The notes under the pieces were generated by a model. It was not told the origin of the DNA, searched no databases, and saw only the letters and a list, made by a program, of their open reading frames with translations. From Haberlea rhodopensis (taxonomy: Eukaryota > Streptophyta > Magnoliopsida > Lamiales > Gesneriaceae): a stretch of DNA of 64,000 nt. Shown piece after piece: positions 1-11,038 of this stretch; the stretch's first letter is position 1, and each line of letters opens with the position of its first letter. The position numbers and the translations under genes were made by a program. The stretch covers positions 1,922,001 through 1,986,000 of the forward strand of contig CAJQUN010000051.1 in assembly GCA_907163345.1 (NCBI GenBank), written 5' to 3'.

Positions 1-1
1 T

Positions 2-925
2 TGGGACAGATTCAACCACAACTTTTCAAACTACGCTCCTCTTCAATCTTTCTACAGTGGATTGGATGCAGACACACAAGAATGGGTATTTAATGGAGCT
101 TTGGCAGCTGGTAGTCCCATATATTGTAGAGATGATGACAGGGTGCACCTGTTCAACCATATGGCGAATTTCGACTATCAGTGGCACTTTGATCCTTCAA
201 TGCTGGGTTGGAGTCACCAATATCCACCAGAGCATCATTACCCTCATTTTACACACCAATCATTCAAGCATCAATCAGAGGATGAGTATAGTTCTGATAA
301 AGTCTCTAAGTTGGAGGATATTTTGCGCAAATTCTGGCCATCATTTGAACCAAAGATCGAAAATCACACCAGAAGTAGCATTGAACAGTAGATAGAGACA
401 TTTTTAGCGAGATGCAAAGAGGTTGAGATGAGATATACTACTCAAGGGGTGACAAACCAGGTGTGGTCACATGATGATGATCATTCAACCAACCAAGTTT
501 GGGAGAGTGATCCTACTCATGCGGAAGATTCAAGGGAATATGAGCATTTTCAAGTGGTTGAGCCTACTGTGGAAGAGTTATCTGATGAATTCCCGTGTCA
601 AGATGAGCCTAGCGTGACGTTGGAAGATGAGCATATTTTTGAAAATAGTGAGGAGCACTCATCGATGGTGATGTCCTATATGCCATATGTGGATCCGTTC
701 TTCCCATCGATGCCAACTTCACCATATTATGATCTCCACGAGATGAAGCCAAGTTTAGAATCTTTCTCCCATGCTTATCATTTTTCGAAGGACGTTGTTG
801 GAGCGACGAGCGTTAACTGCCACTATCTTGCCAAGCTTGAGGGCATACACAACCAAGACCCACATGTAGTGTCATATGATACTTACTATGGGCGGAAGCC
901 GCTATTTGATGGTTGCTTCGCATAG
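2..925 (+). pseudogene. gag remnant of LARD1, 5'-truncated by the window edge
   Basis: The frame is open from base 2 and carries one in-frame TAG (389-391). Residues 1-65 contain WDRF, FYSGLD, a small-residue stretch NGALAAGSP, and HMANFDYQW. These follow the pattern of the Athila/Tat-type retrotransposon gag domain (W..F, Q.FY.GL, AAGG-like, E...MA.N.YQW). After the TAG the frame continues for 178 codons of acidic, low-complexity sequence with no known domain and ends at 923-925. It lies directly upstream of the conserved CTTGGG hairpin. No zinc knuckle is visible. The stop may be a simple mutation or a leaky stop; a single copy cannot decide. The gag assignment is fairly sure for the N-terminal part and weak for the acidic part. 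Confidence 0.65.
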
Positions 926-1245
926 TCTGGCTGACGACTTTAAACAAAGCGCTTCTTGGGAGGCAACCCAAGCCTTGTATCCATTTTATTTTATTTCAGT
1001 TTTTAATTTTAGTATTGCATTTTAGTAGCATGTCTTATTCATAGCCGATTGATCATTATTTTTCCCATTGCAGGGTCTATACTGATGCGGAGGTCCCTAT
1101 CATCATCTTCTCACCATACCCATGAGCATGGGATGGGCGACGATTACTGACGATCGTCGTCGCAGGTAGGTGTGTTGTCGCTTATTTTATACGTTGTATG
1201 GTACATTGAGGACAATGCACGATTTTAAGTTTGGGGGGGGTGTTT
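926..1245 (+). other. Post-gag hairpin series and internal purine tract of LARD1
   Basis: Just after the stop codon lies CTTGGG-AGGCAA-CCCAAG (955-972), a perfect 6-bp stem with a 6-base loop. A second hairpin, CATTG-AGGA-CAATG (1204-1217), is followed by a purine run AAGTTT then eight G (about 1228-1240) that resembles a polypurine tract but lies 1.5 kb upstream of the LTR. The same elements in the same order occur in both LARD2 units (17366-17531 and 21346-21511), although the surrounding sequence is strongly diverged. Confidence 0.7.
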
Positions 1246-2763
1246 AAACATTGAAGATGTTTTGTTTCCTGGATTCCTATGTGTGTTGTGTTTTGTGTTT
1301 TTTTTTTGTCTTTTTCTTTTTTCATTTTGTGTCATAAGTCGTGAATTGAAGTAATTGTGAAGGCCGATGATGAAGAATTGAGCTTATTTGTGAAAATTTT
1401 TAAAACTTTTGTTCACTTTGCTCTTGAGTTTCTCACATTCATGCACTAGAGATCATGACCATTTGACTAATTGAAGTTGATTTGAATGAACACAAATATG
1501 ATATAGGCGATTCTTGATAATATTTTGGGCCTTTATTCATTGATATAAATTTACCATAGTAGCCCCTTTGAGCTTAAATGTAAAAGAATGAGGATTGAAT
1601 TGTTGCATTATGTTTTAGAATCTCATTCAAATTTCTTTCTTATATTACCTTGGTTTTGAGATACCATTTGAGCACATTGGTCAAATCATATAAGTTATTT
1701 GTGAATTGAGAGTAGTCTAGAACTTGCTTTAGTACCCTTTGAGGCGAAATACGGATGTTATGTGGCTTACGAATGATTTAGGCAATTTTTGATTCGTTTG
1801 AGCCTTTGAATCCACCGAAATACATCATTTTTTATCCCTAGCTACCCTTTTGAGCTTATTGAAAATCGAATGGCATGTGCTTAGGCACATAATAACCTCC
1901 ATTCGGCATCATTTCAAAATCCCACATCGACCACCTTATTGAAAGCTTATACACTATTTTCTACCCTCAAGTGAGTAAGACCCATATTGCACTTTAAAAT
2001 TTCAAATATCCCCCATGTTCCTCATTGAAAAAATAGAAAGGGGATAATAATGAAAAAAGGGCATGGATGCATAGAAAAATGTTGAAGAGGTGAAGAAATA
2101 AGTGATTGAAAGAATGAGAAAAATATTGAGGTGAATGGTGAGGCGGATGAGAAAGGAGGGTGAATCCAAATGTGAAAAAAAAATGATGAATCGTCAATAA
2201 GAGAAGTTGAAAATTGAGATGAGAGTGCGCAACATGGTTAATATGACTTACTCTCTTGTTTTGAAATTCCTATCTTTTTATTGTAGCCATGAGCCAAAGC
2301 CTAACGTTACAAGCCTATTAAGACCTATTGACCGAGCCATTCGTCTAATATACTAGTGGAGAAGGTTACGAATTGTAAGCCTATGGACTCTCGAGAAACA
2401 CTTGTAATGAATATGCATTTGACATCCACACACACGTCTCATTACTTGATTTTATGCCGTGTTCATTGTTTGTCAAAGCTATATCCTTTTATGAACAATG
2501 CAAACGAACCAATACCTTGCAAAGTCCTATTGATTTGTGTGAGTAAAGATTGCTTTAATGGTTAAATGGAAGTGGTGGCGCACACACTTGAGAACTCTTG
2601 AGTAGACTGATATGCATGCTTGACTTAAAATTTTTAGACAATTGATCTTCGAGGCCAATTTGCAATTATAACATTTCATGACTTGCGTTAGTAGTGTGTT
2701 TTCTGTTTCTCTTTTATTTCTTAGTTTTTTTTTCCATTTCTACTTTGCTCGGGACTAGCAAAG
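1246..2763 (+). other. AT-rich non-coding spacer of LARD1
   Basis: About 1.5 kb with no credible reading frame. Short phrases such as TTTGAGCTT.AATGTAAAAGAATG and 'gaggcg.ta' recur in the equivalent spacer of LARD2 (for example near 17945-18000). The spacer is therefore homologous between the two families and was probably inherited from a shared ancestor. No tandem repeat is seen. Confidence 0.55.
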
Positions 2764-2781
2764 TTTAAGTTTGGGGGGATT
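2764..2781 (+). promoter_or_regulatory. Terminal polypurine tract of LARD1
   Basis: TTTAAGTTTGGGGGGATT ends directly at the TG of the LTR. It is in the position expected for the plus-strand primer of reverse transcription. Confidence 0.75.
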
Positions 2782-4315
2782 TGATAAGTGCATATTTGCA
2801 CTTATATTTTATTATATTTTCTTATACTTTTGTTTTGGTATTCGAGCAGAATTACGTCTTTTGTTGTCGTTTTCGATGTTTTGCAGGAATCCAAGGAATT
2901 AAGCATTTTATTATTAAAAGATTATGAGAAATACATAAATGTGACAAGAATTCAAATTGTGACTCAACGGTTAAATAATCATGCACCGGGACATGTCAAT
3001 TGACAAGAAAATATTATATTATGTTATAATATAATATAATATATATGGGTTAACCAAGAAAAAGGGAAAGAAAGGAAAAGGGGGATACAATACAGATTTT
3101 ACAAAATAAGGAGGAGATATATTTTTTAGATGGTAACTTGAAACATATTCACGGAGAGGAGAGCAGCTGACGTGGAGAGAGGGCAGATTGGGTGAAGAGT
3201 AATTAAAAGGATTTACCAATTAAAAAAGGATCGGAAAAGGAAAGAGATGTAAAAAAAAGAAGAAGAGCGGACGTGAATAACAAAAAAAGATTTCTTAGGG
3301 GAGACGTACAAAAAAAAAGGGGAATAAAAGAGTAACTTGGATTTACACGGAGGAAGAAAAATAAGAAGAAGAAATTCGCGTACAGATTGATACGTGAATA
3401 ACCGAGAAAAAGGAAGAGCAGAATTCACATACGTGCGAGAGACAGTTGCCGAGAGTTAACCAAGAAAGGGAGGAGATCAATCGATACGGTGCGCGTACAA
3501 TGAAGGGTAGAGATTTTGACAATGGAGAAGACGACGGCGACTACCGGGGACAGAGGGCCATCATCCAATTCGTTTGATTATCTCTTCCCTTATGTTTATG
3601 ATGATTAAAGACATGTCTATGTGTTTATTTAATGTATTCATGAACTAATTTATTATTCTAGAGTTAGACGGATATTGACTTGAACCTGTGTCGTTGATTA
3701 TTGATTGAATATATTTTGGTTTTTCGTTTGGTTTATTTGTGATTCCTGATTTGAATGCGTTTCAATTAATTGATCACTAGTTGATTCGTCATAATTATTT
3801 AGAATCTATCACTCGGGAGAGGGGGTTTTGAATAGGACCGTAGGAATTTACATCGTTGGAAGTTTATATAGTCGGGAGACATATAACTCCAACGAGCCAT
3901 AGAACGAATCTAGCGCTATTGCAATTGTTTAATAATTTATCTTAGGTGGGCACATCAAGATGATTGTTGAATGATTATTTCTATTTAACACTCGGGAGAG
4001 GTAATAGATAACATAGGATTCGTGGTTAATAAATTAGAAGAACACGACATAGTGGATAGTTGAGTGAAGTCGAACCTCTAGAATGCGTTCTCATTGATTT
4101 TCTCCACTTAAATTTTCATCTTGTTAATCTTTTATTTTATTTTAGTAGATTAATTTAATAATATTGTCATCGATTGTCTAAATAAAGTCGAGACTATTCT
4201 AATTACAGTACTTGGTGTAACTTAATTTTCAATCCCTGTGGGTTCGACATCCGTATTTTAAATTCCTATACTAAAACTTGACACCGTACACTTGCGGTAC
4301 GTCTGACACGCATCA
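2782..4315 (+). repeat. 3' LTR of LARD1 (1534 bp)
   Basis: It starts TGATAAGTGCATATTTGCAC and ends GTCTGACACGCATCA, so the termini TGAT/ATCA are inverted. A polypurine tract abuts the start and foreign sequence (element C tail) follows the end. The first 60 bases contain a partly self-complementary AAGTGCATATTTGCACTT. The middle (3040-3500) is purine-rich and the last 800 bases are AT-rich with nothing coding. The partner 5' LTR is outside the window. Confidence 0.8.
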
Positions 4316-4760
4316 ATCGGTGACCGTGGGTAACCCGACCCGGGTTGCGGGAGGTGCAACTACTCCTTTGGAGGAGATGGATTGGGAAGCGAAGACCGGA
4401 TTTTCCGTGGGTATACTGTTGTATACTAGTGGCCCACATCATGACGATGCGTGTCAAGCATCGTGGGCAAGTGATGAATATCATGGAATGATATCTATGT
4501 CAGAGCCAAGGAAGAATTGGTTGATTTGCAGTCGTGGTGGACTGACTTCTAGGATAATTCACGTCGAGGTATGTTGTTATCTTTCAGGTTTGTATTGGTT
4601 TTGGCGTTTACTCTATTTTAGAGCTTGGTGCGAGATTGGTGTTCTCGCAGTTGTTAATTCGATTCTAATGTGGTCCAGTATCGGGGTTGTGGCTTTGTTT
4701 TGTTGTGTAGTCCTGGTGTTACGTGGAGTACACCGGTGCAATTTCGGGGACGAAATTTTA

Positions 4761-4775
4761 TTAGTGGGGGATAAT
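4761..4775 (+). promoter_or_regulatory. Polypurine tract of element C
   Basis: TTAGTGGGGGATAAT lies immediately upstream of the LTR start TGTGATG. It matches AGTGGGGGATAT at the same place in elements A and E. Confidence 0.75.
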
Positions 4776-4997
4776 TGTGATGTCCTGGGATTAATGGTGT
4801 TAATCCCGGTATGGTAATAATCCTTGATGGATTTTTAATTGTGGCAATTAGGAATTAATTGCGGTTTAGGTCTCCCGAGGTTGTTAAATCGGACGTTTGA
4901 GGATCGTTGGATCCAAAGGTTGAGATTGTATTCTTATTTTGGTGGAAAAACCTATGAGTTGGGCTTTTAGTGGGACTTGGAGTCCGGGGTGCCTTGT
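4776..4997 (+). repeat. Element C 3' LTR, first 222 bp
   Basis: Begins TGTGATGTCCTGGGATTAAT and runs to the CTTGT target (4993-4997) where a solo LTR was inserted. The LTR resumes at 7425. Confidence 0.75.
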
Positions 4998-5459
4998 TGT
5001 AGGGTCTTCCTACCTTAACATCATCTTAAACGCGTATAATGGACTAAACATGCATTAATAACGTCTTAGGGTTCCGGTTGTAGCTTTGAGCTAATAAGAT
5101 TTCAGGCCAACAATGAAATTTCAAAACTTAACTCATTACATTCTCAATAATGAATGTTAAGGCGATAGAATTATACTACTCATAGAGTAGAGACTATCCA
5201 AAAGTCCTGTATCCTATCTTCTTTCATGCTCCTTTTAGCTCACTGCCTCAACCAGACCCTTAGCCCTTCGGTCCAAAAGTGTACCTACAGGAACAACCCA
5301 TCATGAGCATGTACATCGTTACTTAACATCATAAGGTAATGGCATATAAATAAATGCATGAAAAAATAATTGGTAACATATACTTCCTGGTTAATTGCAT
5401 TAACCCTCTTTGGTTGTCTCTGTTTCATAGCCATGCATATAATCATTAATTCTTGACAT

Positions 5460-5815
5460 GAATAATTAAAATCATCGTCTTATAAATATCGTCATCTTAC
5501 AACATCATCATCGTATAAGCATTATCATCTTATACATATCATCATCTTATAACATCATCATCATATAAGCATCATCATCTTATAGCATCATCATCTTATA
5601 GCATCATCATCTTATAATATCATCATCTTATAGCATCATCATCTTATAATATCATCATCTTATAGCATCATCATCTTATAACTTCATCATCTTATAACAT
5701 CATCATCTTATAACATCATCATCTTATAATATCATCATCTTATAGCATCATCATCTTATAACTTCATCATCTTATAACATCATCATCTTATAACATCATC
5801 ATCATTTAAGCATCA
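5460..5815. repeat. Tandem array of a ~16-bp CATCATCATCTTATAA-type unit
   Basis: Roughly twenty imperfect copies, with last bases alternating among AAC, AGC and AAT. The reverse-complement counterpart (AAGATGATGATG) is in D's LTRs at about 45770-45980 and 51285-51495. Confidence 0.8.
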
Positions 5816-5914
5816 TAACAAAATATAAAAGTAAATGTACGAAGTCTTGGTTAAGTAACATGCTGGTTATTCGTTAACTTCTTTTTGGTGACCCTGATTT
5901 ACCTTCATGCATAT

Positions 5915-6115
5915 GAGCATCTTACCCCGTGGCATCTTACCACACAATAACATCGTATGACCTCTTAACATATGGGCATCTTACCCCGTGGCATCTTACC
6001 ACATAATAACATTGTATGGCCTCTTACCATATGGGCATCTTACCCGGTGGCATCTTACCACATAATAACATTGTATGGCATCTTACCATATGGGCATCTT
6101 ACCCTTTTATAAACA
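5915..6115. repeat. 59-bp minisatellite, about three units, in the solo LTR
   Basis: The unit carries GGCATCTTACC, CATAATAACAT and CATATGGGCATC. The same 59-bp unit occurs six times in D's 5' LTR and four times in its 3' LTR, so copy number varies among LTRs of one family. Confidence 0.8.
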
Positions 6116-6139
6116 TCGTATAACATTATTATAAACTTA

Positions 6140-6375
6140 CTTATCATATCATCTTCATAAACATCATCATCATCATAAACATCATCATCATAAACTTACT
6201 TATCACAATCATCATCATAAACTTACTTATCACAATCATCATCATAAGCATCATCATCATAAACTTACTCATCACAATCATCATCATAAACTTACTTATC
6301 ACAATCATCATCATCATCATAAACTTACTCATCACAATCATCATCATAAACATCATCATCATAATCATCATAAAT
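6140..6375. repeat. ATC-trinucleotide-rich low-complexity tract
   Basis: Irregular repeats of CATCATCATAAACTTACT and relatives. The 75-codon methionine-rich open frame across it is an artefact of the repeat. Confidence 0.75.
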
Positions 6376-6606
6376 ACTTATACAGTCAATGCATAGTCAT
6401 AGTTAGGGGTGTGTTACCGTCCGATGCCCGTACGCTTCTTACGTACCTTAATTCCAAAAATGGAGAGATTGTAGAACTCTATCTCCTTGAAGTTGTGGGT
6501 ACCTGGGATGGTTCTACACAACCATACAAATCGATATTAGAAGCTAAATATAGTCCAATATCCAAAAATCCCACAAGAAAATCAAAAACACATATTTTTA
6601 CATCTC

Positions 6607-6751
6607 GCGATCGATCGCCGCCCAGGCCCGATTGATCGCGAGATCGTACTGGACATTGCTGAAAATTTCAGCTCTTGGCGATCGATTGCCAAATGCTACT
6701 GGCGCGTACTGGAGGCTTGCGATCGATCGCCAAAAACAGGCGATCGATCGC
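6607..6751. repeat. Palindrome cluster GCGATCGATCGC in the solo LTR
   Basis: Copies at 6607-6618, 6629-6640 (one base changed), 6677-6690 (one base changed), about 6718-6729 and 6738-6751. Adjacent copies can pair with each other to form hairpins. Confidence 0.8.
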
Positions 6752-7535
6752 CGAGTACTGAACCACGAAAAATTGCCATTTTTGAGCATTTTTCAAGCTC
6801 CACTTCATTCCTTACAAACCCAAACTTCCCTACAACATCAATATCATCATAACTCACAAAGACCCACATAAAACACTTCAAAAACCATACCCCAACCATA
6901 AGTAACATATACCCCAAAACAACCCACATACAACATCAAAAACTAACCCATTTCAACACCAAACATCATAAAAACTTTAGGAATGGTTCCATACCTCTTA
7001 GGAACTCCAAATCCTACAATAAGTCTCACAAACAAAGGTTTTGTGAAGATTTCTTCTTCCTTCCTTGGTGGATTTCGAAAATGGGAGATGGGTTAGGGTT
7101 GAGGAATGAGTTGGGGATTTTAAAAGTGATGGGTAAGGTAAGTGGGTATAGAGGAGAAAAAGGTGGGTTATAAGGTTAATATGAAAATTATACCCCAAAG
7201 TTAACATGATGTATAAAATACCCCAACATGGTATTTTATAAGCATTTAATAAAATGCAACAAACTTCCTCTAAATTCACATCTTCCTCATATTTAATAAT
7301 CAACACAATTAAATCATGTTAACATCTTATTACCCAACACATAAATCAATTACCACATAATTCATCATATAGACATAATAAATGCCTTAATTGCATACAA
7401 TCAATTTCGGGGCATCACACTTGTGCTGGGGCCAGTCTGGGGATTTGATGTTGGAGAGAGAGTTTTTGAAAACAGATGATTTTTAATGAATCATGATGTA
7501 TTTGTGGAGATATTGGTATTTCGGAGCATTTTTGT

Positions 7536-7543
7536 TATATATA
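7536..7543 (+). promoter_or_regulatory. Putative TATA box of the element C LTR
   Basis: TATATATA followed by ACCAGTTGGACTC and then a CT-rich tract (7580-7635). It occupies the same position as TATAAATACCAGTTG in the LTRs of elements A and E. Confidence 0.55.
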
Positions 7544-7935
7544 CCAGTTGGACTCGGGATTCCGTCATTTGGAATCCATTTCTCTACTCTCCTCTCCCTC
7601 TCACGCCACCCTCACCCCAAACCCTTCCCATTTTCTTTGGTTGAAGCAAAAATCGATGGAACTCGATTTAGGGGCCGGATTTCTTGAAGAAAGATAGGTA
7701 ATCTTCTTCTCCTCTCTTTTGGCTTCAATTTGATTGTGGTTTTGTGTTGTATGGTTGGGTTTTGGGTTGGTTTTAGAATTTGGGGATTTTTTGGGATAAA
7801 GATCCAAGTTGAGTTTTTAGAGTTTTATTGGCTTTAAATGTTGTAGTTGAGGTGTTGAGTTTGTTTGGGGTGTTGGTTTGGAGTTTGGGTGTGAACAACA
7901 CCATTAAAGCTCGAGTTTTTCGGAAAATCGTAGTC

Positions 7936-8146
7936 CGCGATCGATCTTGGCGAGGCGCCGATCGATCGCGAAGAGCTACTGGAAAAATGAGGAAGATGTA
8001 CAGTGCGCCGATCGATCGGTAACTCTCACCGATCGATCGCGAGGGTCTCGGCGATCGATCGCGAGATGTGGCGATCGATCGCGGAGTGTTTTGTCTTGGG
8101 CAGTAGACTTGCGCGATCGATCGCGCCTGATGGTGATCGATCGCGG
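7936..8146. repeat. Eight CGATCGATCG palindromes in the element C LTR leader
   Basis: Copies near 7936, 7959, 8009, 8029, 8051, 8071, 8113 and 8134. Spacing within pairs is about 20-23 bp. The cluster is about 400 bp downstream of the TATA box, so it should be transcribed. Confidence 0.8.
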
Positions 8147-8589
8147 CCCTGTCCCCTTTGATTTTTTTTGGAATTTTGGAAAATGTCGGGATTTTGGAAT
8201 CGAGGTTTTAAGGGGCCTTTTCCGGGGCAATGTCTACATTCCTTTGGGAATGCTACACTATTAAAATGGATTGACTGGAGCCAAAGTTATTTAAACGGAA
8301 TTTTTGATTGGGTTTTTGGCTATCTTTTAAACATATAAAATGGAATATTTTGGGTATTATGCATGCTTAGCCGGGGAGCTTTTATTTGGTAATCGTCATG
8401 GATTGACGATATGTTTGGGAGTTTGAACGTGCTTGGGCACGTGGTTGCATGCTTATGTTTGATTGTGAATTATTTGTGTGATAGCACATAATTCATCGAG
8501 TCGAGGGACTCAGGAAAGGTTGGACTCGAACTACGGATGGATAAGGTACGTATGACGTACGAGCATAGCCTATTATAATGTTGCAACTA

Positions 8590-8745
8590 TAAAATGCATG
8601 GTATGTGATAATTGCATTAAATGGATATGGAAATGCATGGTATGTGGTATTTACCATAAATAGATATTGAAATGCATGGTATACGGTACTTGCTATAAAT
8701 GGATAGTGAAACGCATGGTATATGGTAATTACGATAGATGGACAT
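8590..8745. repeat. Four copies of a 39-bp repeat (ATGCATGGTATRTG)
   Basis: The core ATGCATGGTA (ACGCATGGTA in the last copy) starts at about 8594, 8633, 8672 and 8711, giving a constant 39-bp period with diverged intervals. It is not seen in the A or E LTRs. Confidence 0.7.
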
Positions 8746-9740
8746 TCGTTGGGAATTATATGGTGCCGCTTTTGAGCGAGCAATGATTGGGATGTTGTCG
8801 CCGTTGAGCGACCATCAGTTATGACGCCGCTATTGCTGAGCGTGCGTGGGGTCGAAATGCCACCATTGTGGAGCGAGCTATGACATAGAAATATGGAGTC
8901 AATTGCTAAATATATGTGATATTTGTAGTACTCTATTTGATGGTTTAATCGCATTTGATTATGGAACTGGTATAGCAGGAATGGTTTTAGTTGATCAATG
9001 AGATGATCAACTGGCTTTTGGGAATTTAATGGTTTGGTTATTTTGAGAACAGGGACAATACAGGGGATCCCGGATGAGGGTGTTACCATCCAGGGAGTAT
9101 CATTTAAATTATGGCATGTACATTCTGTAAATTATGAATTGCAATGTTATGATTATTGGATTGGTGGTATTGGTATGCTCACCCCGTGTGGGGGCTGTCT
9201 CTGTTGGGGCAGGTGTTGCAGGTGTAGCAGCGGCTTTGGAGTTGAGCCCATGCTGTTGATTAGAGGTACTTCCAGGATCGAGGTACCAGAGCTGGTTGGA
9301 TATGCACATAGATCCAGGGTTGAGATCGAGCTGTGCTTGGGAGGTGCTACCAGGATTGAAGTACCAGTAACGGTATCCGATAGAGTGTTTTATACATCAG
9401 ATACACGCTTATCCATTGGGTACTCTTATGTGAGTATATTTTACGTGTATATGGAATGTATAAATGGGCTACGGCTTCTCTCTGTTCATTGTGGTTGCAT
9501 GCAATTAATTATGGAATTGCTAAATGAACTAAGAGCATGTTAGTGTATTATGTGGGTGCATGTTATATGACTCATCTTGGTTGGGGAATCTGAATATTAT
9601 GTGAATTGAATGCAAGAAATTTTCTGGGTAGCATACGGTGTTGCACTTGCACATGGTTTTCCCCATGATGGTATGATTATATGCACTAATGGTATGGCTT
9701 AATACACTAATAACAGGTTAAGGGCACGGGGGTCCTTACA

Positions 9741-9977
9741 GTACTCAGTCTCACTTCTGTGCCCAAAGCTGTCTGGAGACCCTCCCAAAAATGTGAAGTA
9801 AACCTTGGATCTCTGTCAGACACAATCGAGACTGGAACCCCATGCAACCTCACCACATCCCGTACATATAATTGGGCCATCTTTAGGTATGTGAAAGTCA
9901 TACAGTAAGGGATGAAATGAGCTACCTTCGTCAGCCTATCCACGATCATCCAGATCGCATCAAATCCTGAGGCCGTT
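9741..9977 (-). pseudogene. Element B integrase fragment (catalytic core)
   Basis: The minus strand encodes a stretch with IVDRLTKVAHF, RLHGVPVSIVSDRDPRF and SHFWEGLQTALGTEVRLST. This is the middle of a gypsy (Tekay/Del-like) integrase including the second catalytic Asp (SDRDPRF). It is cut on the left by the LTR of element C, so an open frame runs about 11 codons into that LTR, and on the right by the solo LTR at 9978. The upstream part of the domain resumes at 11993-12305. The rest of integrase and B's 3' LTR must lie left of the window. Confidence 0.85.
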
Positions 9978-10504
9978 TGTAAAGACCCTAGTTCCTTAAG
10001 TTCGGATTAAAGGCGTAAATAAAATTTTCCACGCATAACAGAGTATAAAGGTTGTGTTGATGCCCTGAGCTAATAAATTACAGTGCCAAAATGAAGTTCC
10101 AAAAGGGATTAGTTACATTCTCAACCAATGAATGCTAATCCTATAGCTTTACACTACTCCTAGAGTAGAGACTATACAAAAATTAAGCCTGCTATGCCAA
10201 AAGCACTCCTCACTGGCTCACTGCATCAACCCGCCTTAGCCCATCCGCCCAAAAGTACCTACAGGAACAACCCCAAACCATGAGCATGTATGTAAATCAT
10301 ATTCACAATAATATGATCATAATTCAATGCATAAACCAAAATGCAAATCACTTCCTGTACTTAACACATATAAAAGCTCCCTTGGTTGTCCCTGTACCAT
10401 AATCACAAATAATTGATTATAACATCAATAATATATGTCATGACATGCATCCGTTCCATGTATACCAATGGCCAATCCCAGTCTTATTATATCAGTGACA
10501 TAAT

Positions 10505-10700
10505 ACCCCTCGCGTTACATGACAGCGGTATTAATACTCCTCGCTTCGACATATTAGCGGCATAATATCCCTCGCATCAACATGACAGCGGCATGATCCT
10601 TCGCTTCGACATGTTTGCGGCAAATATTCTTCATCGCTAAATATGACAGCGGCAAGTATTCTATCATCGCCTTGACATGAAGGCGGCAAGTATTCCTCAT
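10505..10700. repeat. CCTCGCTTCGACAT...GCGGCAT imperfect repeats
   Basis: Four to five copies of a 45-50-bp unit with TCGC near one end and AGCGGC or TGCGGC near the other, giving short imperfect inverted repeats. The same motif recurs inside E (58540-58960) and in B's LTR (43330-43440). Confidence 0.65.
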
Positions 10701-11038
10701 CACTGTGATATAACCTCGACTCACAATTACATGCAACCATAATGCATGTTCCAACTATATATGCAACCCTAATGCATAAATAAGACCACATGTGCAACCA
10801 TAATGCATAGCCAATTCAAAAGCGTAATAAATACGTTTTACCGTCCGATGCTCGTACGTCTCACTACGTACCTTAGTTCCAAAAGTGGAGATGTCGTGGA
10901 ACTTTATCTCCTTTGATGTGTGGCTACTTGGGATGGTTCTACACAATCACATGAATCCATATTAGAAGCCAATAAGTGAACCATTACCAAAAATAACATC
11001 ATTTAAAACAAAATCTCAAAATCCACATTTTATGCCTT

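Larger units (their letters stand above)
1..4315 (+). mobile_element. LARD1: 3' part of a gag-only, Athila/Tat-derived non-autonomous LTR element
   Basis: The element enters from the left edge and ends with a 3' LTR at 4315. It contains a gag remnant (2-925), then about 1.85 kb of AT-rich non-coding sequence, a polypurine tract and the LTR. No protease, RT, RNase H or integrase is visible after gag, which makes this a large retrotransposon derivative rather than an autonomous element. The layout (gag end, CTTGGG hairpin, first purine run, long non-coding spacer, second purine run, LTR) matches the divergent LARD2 at 14794-24273. It is inserted in the 3' internal tail of element C: bases from 4316 align with element A near 36463. 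The right TSD is probably ATCGG (4316-4320), with the left partner outside the window. Confidence 0.8.
4998..7419 (-). repeat. Solo LTR of the B/D gypsy family (2422 bp), TSD CTTGT
   Basis: On the plus strand it starts TGTAGGGTCTTCC and ends GGGGCATCACA, and CTTGT flanks both sides (4993-4997 and 7420-7424). No internal sequence remains, as expected after LTR-LTR recombination. It aligns in reverse with the D LTRs at 44148-46454 and 49786-51971. It contains a 16-bp CATCATCATCTTATAA-type array (about 5460-5815), a 59-bp minisatellite (about 5915-6115), an ATC-rich stretch (6140-6375) and GCGATCGATCGC palindromes (6607-6751). Confidence 0.85.
4316..9740 (+). mobile_element. Element C: 3' internal tail and 3' LTR of a gene-less gypsy-type element
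   Basis: The internal tail 4316-4775 aligns with the last 450 bases of element A (36480-36933), including the phrase CGGGGACGAAAT just before the polypurine tract. The 3' LTR follows (4776-9740, interrupted by a solo LTR). The right TSD is GTACT (9741-9745), and the target is the integrase of element B. The 5' half and left TSD lie beyond the window. Tail and LTR are a divergent relative of the A/E family. An open stretch at 4278-4817 crosses the LTR boundaries and has no domain, so I do not call it a gene. Confidence 0.75.
7425..9740 (+). repeat. Element C 3' LTR, remainder
   Basis: Resumes after the CTTGT duplication and ends GGTCCTTACA. It includes a TATATATA box (7536-7543) followed by a CT-rich tract, eight GATCGATC palindromes (7936-8146), the box GGTACGTATGACGTACGAGC (8545-8564), four 39-bp repeats (about 8590-8745) and the family-A signature ATGCTCACCCCG...GGGGGCTGTC (about 9173-9195). 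Net LTR length without the insert is about 2.54 kb. No gene is present; open frames here are shadows. Confidence 0.75.

Noticed and set aside
4278..4817. 179-codon frame
   Set aside because: It crosses three element boundaries (LARD1 LTR, C tail, C LTR), so it cannot be an ancestral gene.
5460..6115. Regular short repeats that might suggest a CRISPR array
   Set aside because: Repeats are contiguous or in a 59-bp minisatellite with no unique spacers, and the context is a plant LTR. CRISPR does not apply.
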